Positions 12,361-23,200 of a stretch of 64,000 nt of DNA are shown here, piece by piece; the first letter of the stretch is position 1, and each line of letters opens with the position of its first letter. The notes beneath the pieces are model-generated. The model ran no database searches and had not been told where the DNA came from. It saw only the letters and a list, made by a program, of their open reading frames with translations. The translations under genes and the position numbers were made by a program. Source of the DNA: Dasypus novemcinctus (Eukaryota > Chordata > Mammalia > Cingulata > Dasypodidae); NCBI RefSeq assembly GCF_030445035.2, contig NC_080701.1, forward strand, positions 12,738,739 to 12,802,738, written 5' to 3'.

Positions 12361-12699
12361 TGACCTACTTAATGGGCTACTGAACAAGGAAAGGGATCTC
12401 CTTGACTTTGTTGTTTTTGTTGTTGCTATAGTACAACTTATACCTTTCAAATGGACAACAAATTAGCATCATTTACAGTATTTTAAGATAAAATGCCTTT
12501 GAATGGGAGCTGCCTTTCCAGTACTTTGAGGTCTGCAAGACGTATCTGGAAAATTTACTGCTGTGGAAGATGAAGATTGCTTAAATCAAATGGCATGGGG
12601 GAAGGGCCTGTGATTTTTCTTTTCGGTTAATTGCTCTCACACTGTCCTTCAGAAAGAATAAATGCAGACACACAAAGGAAGAATGAACAGGTGCCCCTC

Positions 12700-12875
12700 A
12701 GAAGATCAGGTGTGACAGGTGAGGACAAAAAGGATTGAAGGATGGCTCCAGGATTAGGAGTCTTGACTCTGGAACCCAGATGTCAGGAGGAAAATGATGA
12801 ATTCAGCTTTAGGGACACTGAGTTTGGAATAGAAGAGGCCATCCAGGTGGAAATGGCCAGTGGATTTGCCTATTG
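12700..12875 (+). repeat. L2-like fragment
   Basis: The segment with gaggatggctccaggattag-like order, tttagggacactgagtttgg and ccatccaggtggaaatggcc parallels the L2 region upstream of its 3' end. Confidence 0.45.
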
Positions 12876-12899
12876 AATTGCAAAGATTTAAAAATCTAT

Positions 12900-13760
12900 A
12901 ATAGCCAATGTTTTTGAGTTGGCAATGAATGGGAAACCTTTGAACAACAATTTCGCAATGTAATTTGGTACAACCCTTTCAGAATACCACTTGGCAAGAT
13001 ATACCAGAATATTAAATATTCCTTTTTTTTTTAAGATTTATTTTATTTATTTCTTTCCCCTTCCCCCCTCCCCATTGTCTGCTCTCTGTGTCCATTCACT
13101 GTGTGTTCTTCTGCATCTGCTTGTATTATCAGGTGCCACTGGGAAACTGTGTCTCTTTTCTGTTGTGACATCCTGCTGCATCAGCTTCTCCATGTGTGCG
13201 GCCCTGCTCCTGGGCGGGCTGCACTTTTTTCACGAGGGGCGGCTTTCCTTACGGGGCGCAATCCTTGTCCATGGGACACTCCTGCGTGGCACGGCACTCC
13301 TTGAGCATGGCAACTGTGCATGGGCGAGCTCACCACATGGGTCAGGAGGCCCTGGGTATCGAACCCTGGACCTCCTATATGGTAGGCAGTCTCTCTATCA
13401 CTTGAGCCATGTCTGCTTCCCTTAAATACTCATTTTCAAAGTAGTTCTATTTCTGGAAATTGATCCTAGACTAGACTTTAATGACACAGAAAGGAAATGT
13501 TCTATGCAAAGTTGTTAATTGAAGCATTACTTATAAAATGGCAAAAAAAAAAAAAGCAAATAGCTTAAAATGTCCAAGATTTTCCATCATAATGCAAACT
13601 ATATATTTGTTCAACAAAACATTATCTTTTAAAATATTATTTATATAATATGGGGAAATGCTTGTTTTACAATGTTAAGTTTAAAAAGTAGATACAAAAC
13701 TGGATATCCATTATATAAGAATCATTAAGTAAAAATAGGATGCAGAAGAAAAAATTACTT
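12900..13760 (+). repeat. Old L1 3' fragment, split by a DAS SINE
   Basis: Before the insert: atttcgcaatgtaatttggt and gaataccacttggcaagata. After it: gtagttctatttctggaaat, gcattacttataaaatggc and caaactatatatttgttcaa. These are consecutive parts of an L1M-type ORF2 end and 3' UTR. The DAS insertion is therefore younger. Confidence 0.7.
13022..13421 (-). mobile_element. DAS SINE, inserted in L1
   Basis: Antisense tail to head, slightly shortened body. TSD ttaaatattc at 13012-13021 and ttaaatactc at 13422-13431 (9/10). Confidence 0.92.
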
Positions 13761-14032
13761 TAAATAAATAAGTCAAAAATTTAAATATGAGATTGTCTTC
13801 GGACAGTGGGATTTCATGTGATATTTCTTTTGTCTTTAATCTATTTCTCAAGTTTTCTAAAATGAACATGTATTACTTTCTTCCTAATTGAAAAATATTT
13901 TTACAATTTTCTTTTGTTAATAGGAAAAATATGGTTAAAAAAGACCCAAACTATATTGCTCTTTTAGATTAGCGAGTAAAATGTTCTTTTTTGATTTTCA
14001 AAGATGGTGTGTTCTTTTCATTACATCCTTTT

Positions 14033-14078
14033 CTTTAAAGATTTATTTTTTATTTATTTTTCTCCCCTTCCTCCCCCC
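14033..14078 (-). mobile_element. DAS tail fragment (antisense)
   Basis: Reads ctttaaagatttatttttta and tctccccttcctcccccc, the reverse complement of a DAS tail only. The rest of a minus-strand DAS is missing. Instead it abuts the MIR-derived segment at 14076. Confidence 0.75.
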
Positions 14079-14176
14079 TAGCAGATAGGTTGCTGTTGTT
14101 CTCCTAATTTTATAGATGAAGAATCTGAGGTACACAGAAAATCAGTGACTCACCCACTGGCATACACGGTAAGTGA
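14076..14176 (-). repeat. MIR-derived segment, inverted duplicate of 17307-17407
   Basis: 101 bp that reverse-complement to 17307-17407 with a single mismatch (T for C in the gtgggtgagtc part). The other copy lies in a normal full MIR context, so this one looks derived. MIRs are far too old for two independent copies to be this similar. Confidence 0.93.
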
Positions 14177-14181
14177 AGGAA

Positions 14182-14602
14182 AATCAACTGGGCTCCCATC
14201 TACCATATAGGAGGTCCAGGGTTCGATGCTCAGGGCCTCCTGGTGAGGGTGAGCTGGCCCACACGGCGAGCTAGCCCATGTGGAGTGACAGCCCCCGTGG
14301 GAATGCCACCCTGCACAGGAGTGCCAGCTGACGCGGAGACCTGGTGCAGCAAGATGTCACAACAAGAGACACAGAGGAGAGAAAACAAGACATAGCAGAA
14401 CAGGGAGCTGAGGTGGTGCAAGAGAGTAATCGCCTCTCTCCCACTCCAGAAGGTCCCAGGATCGGTTCCTGGAGCCGCCTAATGAGAATACAAGCAGACA
14501 CAGAAGAACACACAGCGAATGGACACAGAGAGCAGACAACGGGGGGAACGGGGTGGGGAGAAATAAATAAAAATAAACATCTTTAAAAATATATATAATA
14601 AA
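14182..14602 (+). mobile_element. Two-headed DAS SINE lacking about 20 bp of its 5' end
   Basis: Aligns with 18251-18673 from aactgggctcccatctacc onward; the initial gggaagcgatgtggctcaag is absent. Second head with ggtcccaggatcggttcctg, then cagacaacgggg and an AT tail. Its 5' end joins the MIR-derived segment. Confidence 0.85.
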
Positions 14603-15476
14603 GAACTGAAGGGAATGCCAGCACAGGAAGCTTGTGGGTGATTTAACAGTTTGGATCACCTTCTGTCCAGATTAGGTGACCCTGGGAGGAAGCTGGCCAG
14701 GAGATGGGAGGAGACCTGGGTTTAATTAGGTGAACCCTTATTCTAAATGGATATCACAAGTCTATGACTTAGTCTGCGTTGGATTTTATTTTTAACTCAG
14801 ACTCTGTCCTGTGTCGAAATTTGCCAATTATTTTCATGAATCTCATGACAATTTCACACAGGTCCAAATAATGTCCCTCACTTTTTAATATCCTTATTTA
14901 ACCATTAGATTCTGATGGATGGATTTTAATATTTAATACTGAGCGTATTTTATATTTTAGGCCAGGGAGCATGAAGCTATTATGCAGTTAATGAGTTTTA
15001 TCATTATATACAATACAGTGAACAGTATTTTATTTAATTTGGGCAAATATTAACCACATATATATAGGACATTAAAAAACAACAACCAACAACAAAGCAA
15101 CCCTGTCTACATTCTATTTATGGCACATGGCAGAGTCTCATGGTAGATGCAAATAAAAAAGAGGAAGCAGCGATCTGAGCCCGGGGAAGCCAGGAAGACC
15201 AAGATATGGCCAATTCATTGTTACTTCTGTGTTGTACTGGAGAGTAGTTTTGTGAAGTTCAAGGTGGTGGGAACTCACAGGCAACGTTCCATGACGGTGC
15301 TAAATCTGAGGAGACGCCAAACAGGACTTCCAGCACCCATATATTTTCCCCATAGATTTATCACAGCACCTGCGGCTCTACCATTGGAGCTTTCCCTAGC
15401 ATCTTGAAGGTGGCAAAGCACCTCTGGGAGCATTCCTTAGCTAATACCTTAGGGTACCAGCTCTGACCAGTTGATC
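14603..15476. other. Intergenic, no recognised feature
   Basis: AT-rich, single-copy-looking DNA. Nothing gene-like is supported. Confidence 0.5.
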
Positions 15477-15489
15477 AAGAGTTGACTGA

Positions 15490-15581
15490 ATGTGAGCGGA
15501 CACAGAAGAACACATAGCGAATGGACAGAGAGAGCAGACAACGGGGTGGGGGGAAGGGGAGAGAAATAAATAAAAAGTAAA
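15490..15581 (+). mobile_element. 5'-truncated DAS SINE stub
   Basis: Only the last ~90 bp of a DAS (agcggacacagaagaacaca through gagagaaataaataaaaag). A perfect 13-bp TSD, aagagttgactga, lies at 15477-15489 and 15582-15594, so it was inserted already truncated. Confidence 0.95.
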
Positions 15582-15624
15582 AAGAGTTGACTGATGGATC
15601 TTTAATGGAAGAGGCAATATTTTA

Positions 15625-15790
15625 AGAACTCGGGCTTTAGAGTTTAAATCCTGCATCTGCCACTTCGTAACTGAGAGATTGGCACAGGTTTTCTTGTCCA
15701 AGCCTCAATAAAAGAAAGACAATAAGTTACCTTAAAGGGCACTTGTAAGGAGAAAATATATGTAAAACACTGAACTAAACAGATGATACC
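15625..15790 (+). repeat. MIR SINE relic
   Basis: Reads gggctttagagtttaaatcc, tgcatctgccacttcgtaac, then cttgtaaggagaaaatatat and tgtaaaacactgaac: the MIR core and 3' region in order. Confidence 0.7.
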
Positions 15791-16277
15791 TATTTAAGGA
15801 CAGCTAGGTCAGGGGGCTGTTAGCTCCTGAGCATTGCACCTGCTTCAGCTCTTGAGCAGCCCAGCAGGTGGGCTGGCCAGAGTGTTTCCAGCTGCTGGGC
15901 ATTGCTTTCCTGCCACCTGGGAGCTGCAGGGAGAGGGGCCTTGGCAGACCAGGGCAGCCTGTCCTCTAGGACCCAACCCCACTGCGTGAAATCAACACCC
16001 TTTCAAGTTTGACATCCTGGGACTCAGGCTGTGCTTGGAGTTCCCAAAAATAGAGACTGGGAGAATTTCCAAAAGAAAGTTCATCAGCTGGGGAACTCGG
16101 CCTAGGGGAGAGGTTTTATTCCTATTTTCTATCTCCATGAAGTGTTGGTGCCCATCAGCCCTCAGGGCTCTTGGCTATTTGGCCATTTTCTCTTTGCAGG
16201 GATCTGAAGCCATCAGGGACAAATGAAAGGACAGCAAGTTGGGCAGAATAGGAAAAGTGCCTCATTAGAAGACTCTG
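15791..16277. other. Intergenic, no recognised feature
   Basis: Moderately GC-rich at 15830-15990. No exon or repeat could be supported. Confidence 0.5.
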
Positions 16278-16684
16278 GGAAGCGGATTTGGCTCAGTGGA
16301 AAGAGCGTCTGCCTACCACATGGGAGGTCCAGGGTCCAAACCCCAGGCCTCCTTGACCCGTGTGGAGCTGGCCCATGCACAGTGCTGATGTGCGCAAGGA
16401 GTGCCGTGCCACGCAGGGATGTCCCCTGCATAGGGGAGCACCACACGCAAGGAGTGCGCCCCGTAAGGAGAGCCGCCCAGAGCGAAAGAAAGTGCAGCCT
16501 GCCCAGGAATGGCGCCACACACACGGAGAGCTGACGCAACAAGATGACACAACAAAAAGAGGTACAGATTCCCAGTGCCGCTGACAACAGAAGCAGACAC
16601 GGAAGAACACATGGCAAAAGGACACAGAGAACAGACAACTGGGCCAGGGGGGAAGGGGAGAGAAATAAAAACAAAACAAAAACA
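16278..16684 (+). mobile_element. DAS SINE, full length
   Basis: Head gggaagcggatttggctcag, B box region gggtccaaacccc, body and tail. It shows the natural internal direct repeat of the family, gcaaggagtgc, with a 53-bp spacing (16399 and 16452). No clear TSD could be assigned. Confidence 0.9.
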
Positions 16685-16878
16685 GATTTCTGCAAATGAT
16701 GGAGTGCCAGGTATGAAGATCTCTAGGTTAGAAACGATTCTTCATGCATGCCTGTCTCTAACAATAAAACAGGCGTGGGTGGCAAGGAGGACGTTCAACC
16801 AACATGCCAGTAAAAGTCAAAGACATGAGTCATGGCATCAGTCTTCAGAGTCCACAGAGAAAAAGGTCTTCCTCGGTA

Positions 16879-17173
16879 GAGTCTGTGTCTTTTCTGTTGC
16901 GTCATCTTGCTGCATTAGCTCTCCCTGTGTGCGGCCCCACTCCTGGCCAGGCTGCACTTTCTTTCACGCAGGGCAGGTTTCCTTATGGGGCGCACTCCTT
17001 GCATGTGGGGCTCCCCTGCACGGGGGACACCCCTGCGTGGCAGGGTACTCCTTGCGCGCATCAGCACTGCGCATGGGCCAGGTCACCACAAGGGGCCGGA
17101 GGCCCTGGGTTTGAACCCTGGACCCTCCATATGGTAGGTGGACACTCTATCAGCTGAGCCAAATCTGCTTCCC
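16879..17173 (-). mobile_element. DAS SINE without its tail
   Basis: Head and body are complete (ending gccaaatctgcttccc), but the usual antisense poly-T, pyrimidine stretch and next ~90 bp are missing; sequence starts at gagtctgtgtcttttctgtt. It lies about 130 bp from the MIR segment that is duplicated at 14.1 kb. Confidence 0.85.
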
Positions 17174-17239
17174 AGAAACCTGTTTGTTTTATAAAATGAG
17201 AGCTGCTCAGATACCATCCCCTAAAGACTGATTCAGAAA

Positions 17240-17445
17240 GTACGAGAGATTCAGAAGTCAAGAGTATAGATTTGGAGCTAAGTGCCTGGCTCAAATCCCA
17301 TCTCCCTCACTTACCGTGTATGCCAGTGGGCGAGTCACTGATTTTCTGTGTACCTCAGATTCTTCATCTATAAAATTAGGAGAACAACAGCAACCTATCT
17401 GCTAGGGTTGTTAATGGGATGAAGCAAGCTCTTCTTATTAAGCAT
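17240..17445 (+). repeat. MIR SINE (source context of the inverted duplicate)
   Basis: A recognisable MIR in order: gcctggctcaaatcccatct, the cttaccgtgt part, gtgggcgagtcactgatttt, cctcagattcttcatctata, aaattagg, then ctagggttgttaatgggatg. 17307-17407 is the part copied in inverted form to 14076-14176. Confidence 0.8.
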
Positions 17446-18240
17446 CTAGCATTTGCTATTTTAAAAGAGGGTGTAGATCCTGAGGGAATCACTTTGCTGC
17501 AAAGCTATTTTTAATTAGCTTCCACCAATTGATCTCTAACATCATTTCAGATGTAGAAACAAGAGATTCAGGGACATCAAAGAAATATTTTTTGGCAATA
17601 ACTGATCACGGACAAGTAAGTTGATAATTAGGGAGCACTGGTTTTTGATCATCCCTTACATGGATGCATTTGTGAAATTCTGGACAATTTTCAAGGTAAA
17701 CCATTTATGTCAAGAAGCATAAAGTCCAAAGATTGGAAAGAAAACCTAAAACTATAGGATTGCACATGACAAACCAAAAGTAAGTTAATCATTGCCAGGA
17801 ATTTTTAAAACTGCTTGAATTGAACACTAAAAACCAAGGGAACCATATAAACCTGTCTTAAAATGGAGAGATTTCCATCAAATTACATCCAGATGCATTT
17901 AGAGCACTACACTTGTATACTACAAATAGATCAGCTTCTGTAAGAGTCAGAAATCGAAGAGAGATAAAATAAGAAGAGGGAACTTAAGTACTATTAGCAG
18001 CTCGATTTTTTACCCATATTTCTAGTTGCAGAGGTGCTGTAAGGCATTTCTGATAACTTCTCCCTTCCTTGCTTTTAGTCATTGCCTTCTCCAAATTCCC
18101 TTCTCTTCCATTTATCTACTGTCACTTACTTCTGAGCAATTTTTAAATCATTCCTTTTGCCATTGACTGTGGCATCTAGGTATTTATACATTTTTAACTG
18201 AAATGTTATTGAGATAATTGTAGACTTACATGCAGTTATA
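17446..18240. other. Intergenic, AT-rich, no recognised feature
   Basis: No exon or confident repeat. Confidence 0.5.
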
Positions 18241-18250
18241 AGAAATAATA

Positions 18251-18673
18251 GGGAAGCGATGTGGCTCAAGCAATTGGGCTCCCGTCTACCATATGGGAGG
18301 TCCAGGGTTCAATTCCCGGGGTCTCTTGGTGAAGGCGAGCTGGCTTATACAGAGAGCTGGCCCACATGGAGTGCTGGCCTGTACAGGAGTGCTGGCCGGC
18401 ACGGTAAGCTGGTACAGCAAGATGACACAACAAAAAGAGACACAGAGGAGAGACCATAAGAGACATAGCAGACCAGGGAGCTGAGGTGGCACAAGAAATT
18501 GAGCACCCCCTCCCACTCCAGAAGGTCCCGGAATTGGTTCCCGGTGCCACCTAAAGAGAAGACAAGCAGACACAGAAGAACATACGGTGCATGGACACAG
18601 AGAGCAGACAGTGAGTGCAAAACAACAAGGTGTGTGTGTGGGGGGGATAAATAAATCTTTAATAAGAATAAAA
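18251..18673 (+). mobile_element. Two-headed DAS SINE, full length
   Basis: First head gggaagcgatgtggctcaag with B box gggttcaattcccg. The second head is reduced (gctgaggtggcacaagaaat, then ggtcccggaattggttccc). A perfect 10-bp TSD, agaaataata, lies at 18241-18250 and 18674-18683. Confidence 0.93.
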
Positions 18674-18940
18674 AGAAATAATACAGAGAGATTGCTTTGT
18701 TACAATCAGTGAGCCCACACTGATACATTAGTACTAACTGAAGGCCATACTTCATTCAGATTTCCTGAGTTTTGACCTAATGTCCTTTTTCTGGTGTAGG
18801 GTCCCACCCAGGATCCCACATTACATTTAGGTGACGAGTCTGCACAGGCTCCTCTTGGCTGTGACAGTTGCTCATGCTTTCCTTGTTTTTGATGACCTTC
18901 ACAGTTTTGAGGTACACTGACAAAAATACTGTGTAGGGTG

Positions 18941-19147
18941 ATTTTTTTTTTCAGGTACTAGGGCTGGGGATTGAACGTGGGACCTCATATATGGGAAGTC
19001 GGTGCTCAACCACTGAGTTATGCGGGCTCCCCTGAGTTGGTTTTTCATTTGTTTGTTTGTTTTGTTTTTAGGAAGTATAGGGGATCAAACCTGGGACCTC
19101 GTACATGGGAAGCAGGCACTCAACCACTTGAGCCACATCCATTCCTC
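18941..19147 (-). mobile_element. Dimeric tRNA-Ala SINE
   Basis: Two antisense tRNA-Ala-like units (gattgaacgtgggacctcat and gatcaaacctgggacctcgt) joined by cctgagttggtttttcattt plus a tttg-rich linker. TSD tgtagggtg/tgtaggatg at 18932-18940 and 19148-19156 flanks the whole dimer. The same linker is found at 42271-42498. Confidence 0.85.
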
Positions 19148-19171
19148 TGTAGGATGCCTCTTTACTGGATT

Positions 19172-19518
19172 TTTTAAAATTAAAGATTAAATTTATTTAT
19201 TCCCCACCTCTCGCTGTTTACGCTCGCTGTTTGCTCTCTGCCCATTCGTTGTGTGCTCTCCATGTCTGCTCTTCTTCTCTTTAGGAGACACCAGGAACCG
19301 AACCTGAGACCTCCCATGCAGGAGAGAGGTACTCAATCACTCAAGCCACTTTAACTCCCTGCTTACTTGTGTCTTTCATTGCCTTTCCTCTTTGTGTCTC
19401 CTTGTTGGGTCATCTGGTTGCATCAGCTTGCAGCACCTGCCCATCATGCCAGCTTGCTGCTTTGTTTGTCTTTTCCAGGAGCCGGGAGCTCAATTGCTTG
19501 AGCCACATCTGCTTCCCT
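19172..19518 (-). mobile_element. Two-headed DAS-type SINE
   Basis: Antisense tail (aattaaagattaaatttatt), two B-box regions (caggaaccgaacctgagacc; the second weak) and a head ending gagccacatctgcttccctc. No TSD assigned. Confidence 0.8.
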
Positions 19519-19756
19519 CCTGGGTTTTGTCTGATGTTTCACATGAATAGATGGGGTCATGGGTTTGGGGGAGGAAGGCCACAGTCTTTTCATCACGTTG
19601 TATCAAGAGCGATCCCTGTTGATGACCATGATCATCTGGCTGAGGCAGTGTTCGGCAGGCTTCGCCCTATTGTGAGTTTACTTTTTCCTCCTTTCCATCC
19701 AGTACTCTTTGAAAGGAAGTCACCATGTGCAGTCTATGCTTAAGAAGTGGGGAGTT

Positions 19757-20200
19757 GGGAAGCAGATGTGGTTCAACTGATAGAGCGTCCACCTACCATA
19801 TGGAGAGTCCAGGGTTCAAGCCTAGGCCTCTTGGCTCGTGTGGTGAGCTGGCCCCAAAACAGTGCTGCTGCACACAAGGAGTGCTGTACCATGCAGGGGT
19901 GCCCCTGCATAGGGGTGTCTCACACACAAGGAGTGCACCCCACGAGGAGAGCCGCCCCATGCAAAAAAAGCGCAGCCCACCCAGGAGCGGCACCGCACAC
20001 ATGGAGAGCTGACGCAGCAAGATGATGCAACAAAAAGAGGCACAGATTCCTGGTGCTGCCTGACAAGAATGCAAGCAGGCACAGAAGAACACACAGCGAA
20101 AGGACACAGAGAGCAGACAACGAGGGGGTGGGGGGAGGGAGGCGGGGGAAGAAGAGAGAAATAAATAAAAATAAATAAAAATAAATCTTAAAAAAAAAAA
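19757..20200 (+). mobile_element. DAS SINE, full length
   Basis: Head gggaagcagatgtggttcaa through a long aaataaataaa and poly-A tail. TSD gaagtggggagtt (13 bp) at 19744-19756 and 20201-20213. Confidence 0.93.
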
Positions 20201-20289
20201 GAAGTGGGGAGTTATGTTCCCCCTCCTTGAGGGCAGACTATCTACATATATTATTTGGAATTCTGCATAGTAAAGAAGTCTCTTCTCAC

Positions 20290-23200
20290 TCATTTATTTA
20301 CTTATTCAATCATTTACTTATATCAGTGTGGACTCATAGATATTGATATTATACTTTAGTTAATAATCCAATATTAATCATCTTGTTGCTCAAATTGTTG
20401 AGCTTAGTCATTGGGCACTCTTTCAGCTAGCTCATGTCCCTTTGTTATACCCCCATCAATGAGGGAGTTTGTTTTTTTGGAGGGGGAAGTAGGGGATCTG
20501 TTCATTACGAATTCAACTTCTTTAATGGATGCGAAGTTATTGAGATTGTCTTTCAGCTTGGTTGAGTATTGGCAGTTTGGAATATTTAAGGAATTGGTGC
20601 GTTTCTTCTAGTTATCAAATTTATGAGAGTAAATTTGTCCACAGATTCCCTTGCTCTCATTTTAATGACTGCAGGATCTGTAGTGATATCTCCCATTTCA
20701 TTCCTGATATTATTTGTCTTTTCTCTTTTTATTTTTTGTTAGTCTTGCAATCTTTTTATTATTTCAAAAAGCCAGCTTTTTGCATCATTGATTTTTTTCT
20801 ATTGTTTTCCTCTTTCCAATTTCATTGTTCTGCTCTTTATTATTTACTTCCTGCTGCTTGCTTTAGGTTTATTTTGCTCTTCTTTTTCTAGTTTCTTGAG
20901 GTAGGAGCTTAGGTTATTTGAGATAGTTCCTAATTTCTAATGTAGGCATTTAGTGCTATAAATTTCCCTCTCAGTACTGCATGAGCTGCAGGTCACATAT
21001 TTTGATACGTTGTGTTTGCACTTTCATTCAGTTCTATGTATTTTCAAGCACCTTTGCAGGTTTTTCTTTGACCCATGGGTTATTTAGAAGTGTGTTGTTT
21101 AATTTGCATGTGTTTAGAAATTTCCTGTTGTCTTTCTGTTATTGATGTCAGTTTGATTCCATTATGGTCAAACAACACACTCTGTATGATTTCAATTCTT
21201 TTAAATTTGTTGAGCCTTGTTTTATGGTCCAGGATATAGTCTGTCTTGGAGAATTTTCCATGGCTGCTTGGAAAAACTGTGTCTTCTTTTGTTGGGTAAA
21301 TATCAATTAAATCATGCTGGTTGATTGTGTTCAGATCTTTTACAGCTTTGCCAATTTTCTTTTTTTTCTTTTTTAAGATTTATTTTATTTATTTACTTCT
21401 CCCCACCCCCTTGTTGTTTTTCATTTGCTCCATCTGTTTGTCTTCCTTGTTTCTTTAGGAGGCACCAGGAGCCAAACCCAGGACCTCTGATGTAGGAAGG
21501 AGATGTCTAATCACTTGAGCCACCTCTACTCCCTGCTTTGCTGTATCTCTCAATCTGTTTTTACTCCGCACATCTCTTGTTGTGCCATCTTGTTACATCA
21601 GCTCACTATGCCTGCCTGTCACATCAGCTCACTTTTTTCAGAGGCACTGGGAGCCCCTGCTCCCTGCTTTTCTGTGTCTCCCATGATGTTATTTTCTTCT
21701 TATGTCTCTTGTTGTGTCAACTTGCCACACCTCTGTGTCATGCCAGCTCACTGTCTTCTTTAGGAGGCACCGGTATCTGAATCAGGGACCTCCCACGTGG
21801 TAGGCAGGAGCCCAGTCACCCAAGCTACATCTGCTTCTCAAAGATTTATTTATTTTTATTCCCCCCCCCCCACTATTGTTTGCACTCACCGTCTGTTTGT
21901 CTTCTTTTTGGGAGGCACCAGGAACCGAACCTTGGGCCTCCCATATGGGAGGGAGGTGCCACCTCTGCTCCCTCCAGTTTTCTATCAGTGTAGTAGTCCT
22001 ATCAGTTGCTGCAAGGGGGATATTGAAGTGCTGACTGTAATGGTGGATTTATTTCTCCTTTCAGCTCCATCAGTATTTGCTTCATGAATTTTGAGCCTCA
22101 GTACACATTTAGGATCATGTGTCTTTACTGGGAGATATATTCTCTTATCATTATGTCATGTCCCTCTTTACCCCTAGTAACTTTCTTTGCTCTGAGGTCT
22201 ACTTTACCAAATAAAATATATCCATTACTGCTTTTTTAAATTAATGTTTGCATGATATATCTTTTTTCTATTCTTTTATTTTCAACTTACCTATGCCAGG
22301 CCATAGAATTTGAAGTGAGTTTCTTGTAAGCAGTATATAATTTTTTTTTTATCCACTCTGCAAATCTCTGTCTTTTGATGATGTATTTGGGCCATTTATA
22401 TTTAAGGTAACTAATGATGTGTTAGTGCTTATGTCTGGCATTTTATTATATGTTCTCTGTTTTTTCAGGTTCTTATTCCTCTGTTTCTCTTTTTTAGACT
22501 TCCTGCAGACTGTTGGAACATTTGTTAGGACTTTATCTTGACTTACAGTATTTTTCAATATATCTCTTTTTATAGTTTTGTAGTGGTTGCACTGGGCTGT
22601 TACCATATACATTTGTGACTTACATCATCTCTACTGATATCATCATTTTACACTTGAAGTGACATGTGGAAAACTCACTTCTATCCAGGTCCCTTTATCC
22701 TCCCCCTTTTAAAATAACATTGCCTTGAGTATGGTGGTAACATTTTTATTTCAATCATTAAATATGATTTATAAAATTCATGATGAAGGGGATGGTCTAT
22801 TGTATGTACACCATTTCTGTTCCTCCCATTGTTCCTTTTCCCTTCTGGATGCTCCAAGATTCCTTCTTTTATCATTTCCTTTCTATTTGAAGAACTTTCT
22901 TTAGTCAATTTTTAAGGGTAGGTCTGTTTGCAACAGACTTTTGTTTTCGAAAGAGAGTTTCACCAAATAGATATGGAATTAGCAGCTGACAGTTCTTTCA
23001 GCACTTGAAAATTATTGTGCCACTTCTACCTAGTCTCCATGGTTTCAGATTAAAAATCTTCTGCCATTCGAAATGGTGTTCTCCTACTGTTTCTTTCTGC
23101 CTGCTTTCAAGATTTTTAATTTGTCTCTAATTTTCAAAAGTATAATTATGATGTGACTTGGCATGGACTCCTTTGGATTTATTCTGTTGGTCATTCACTA

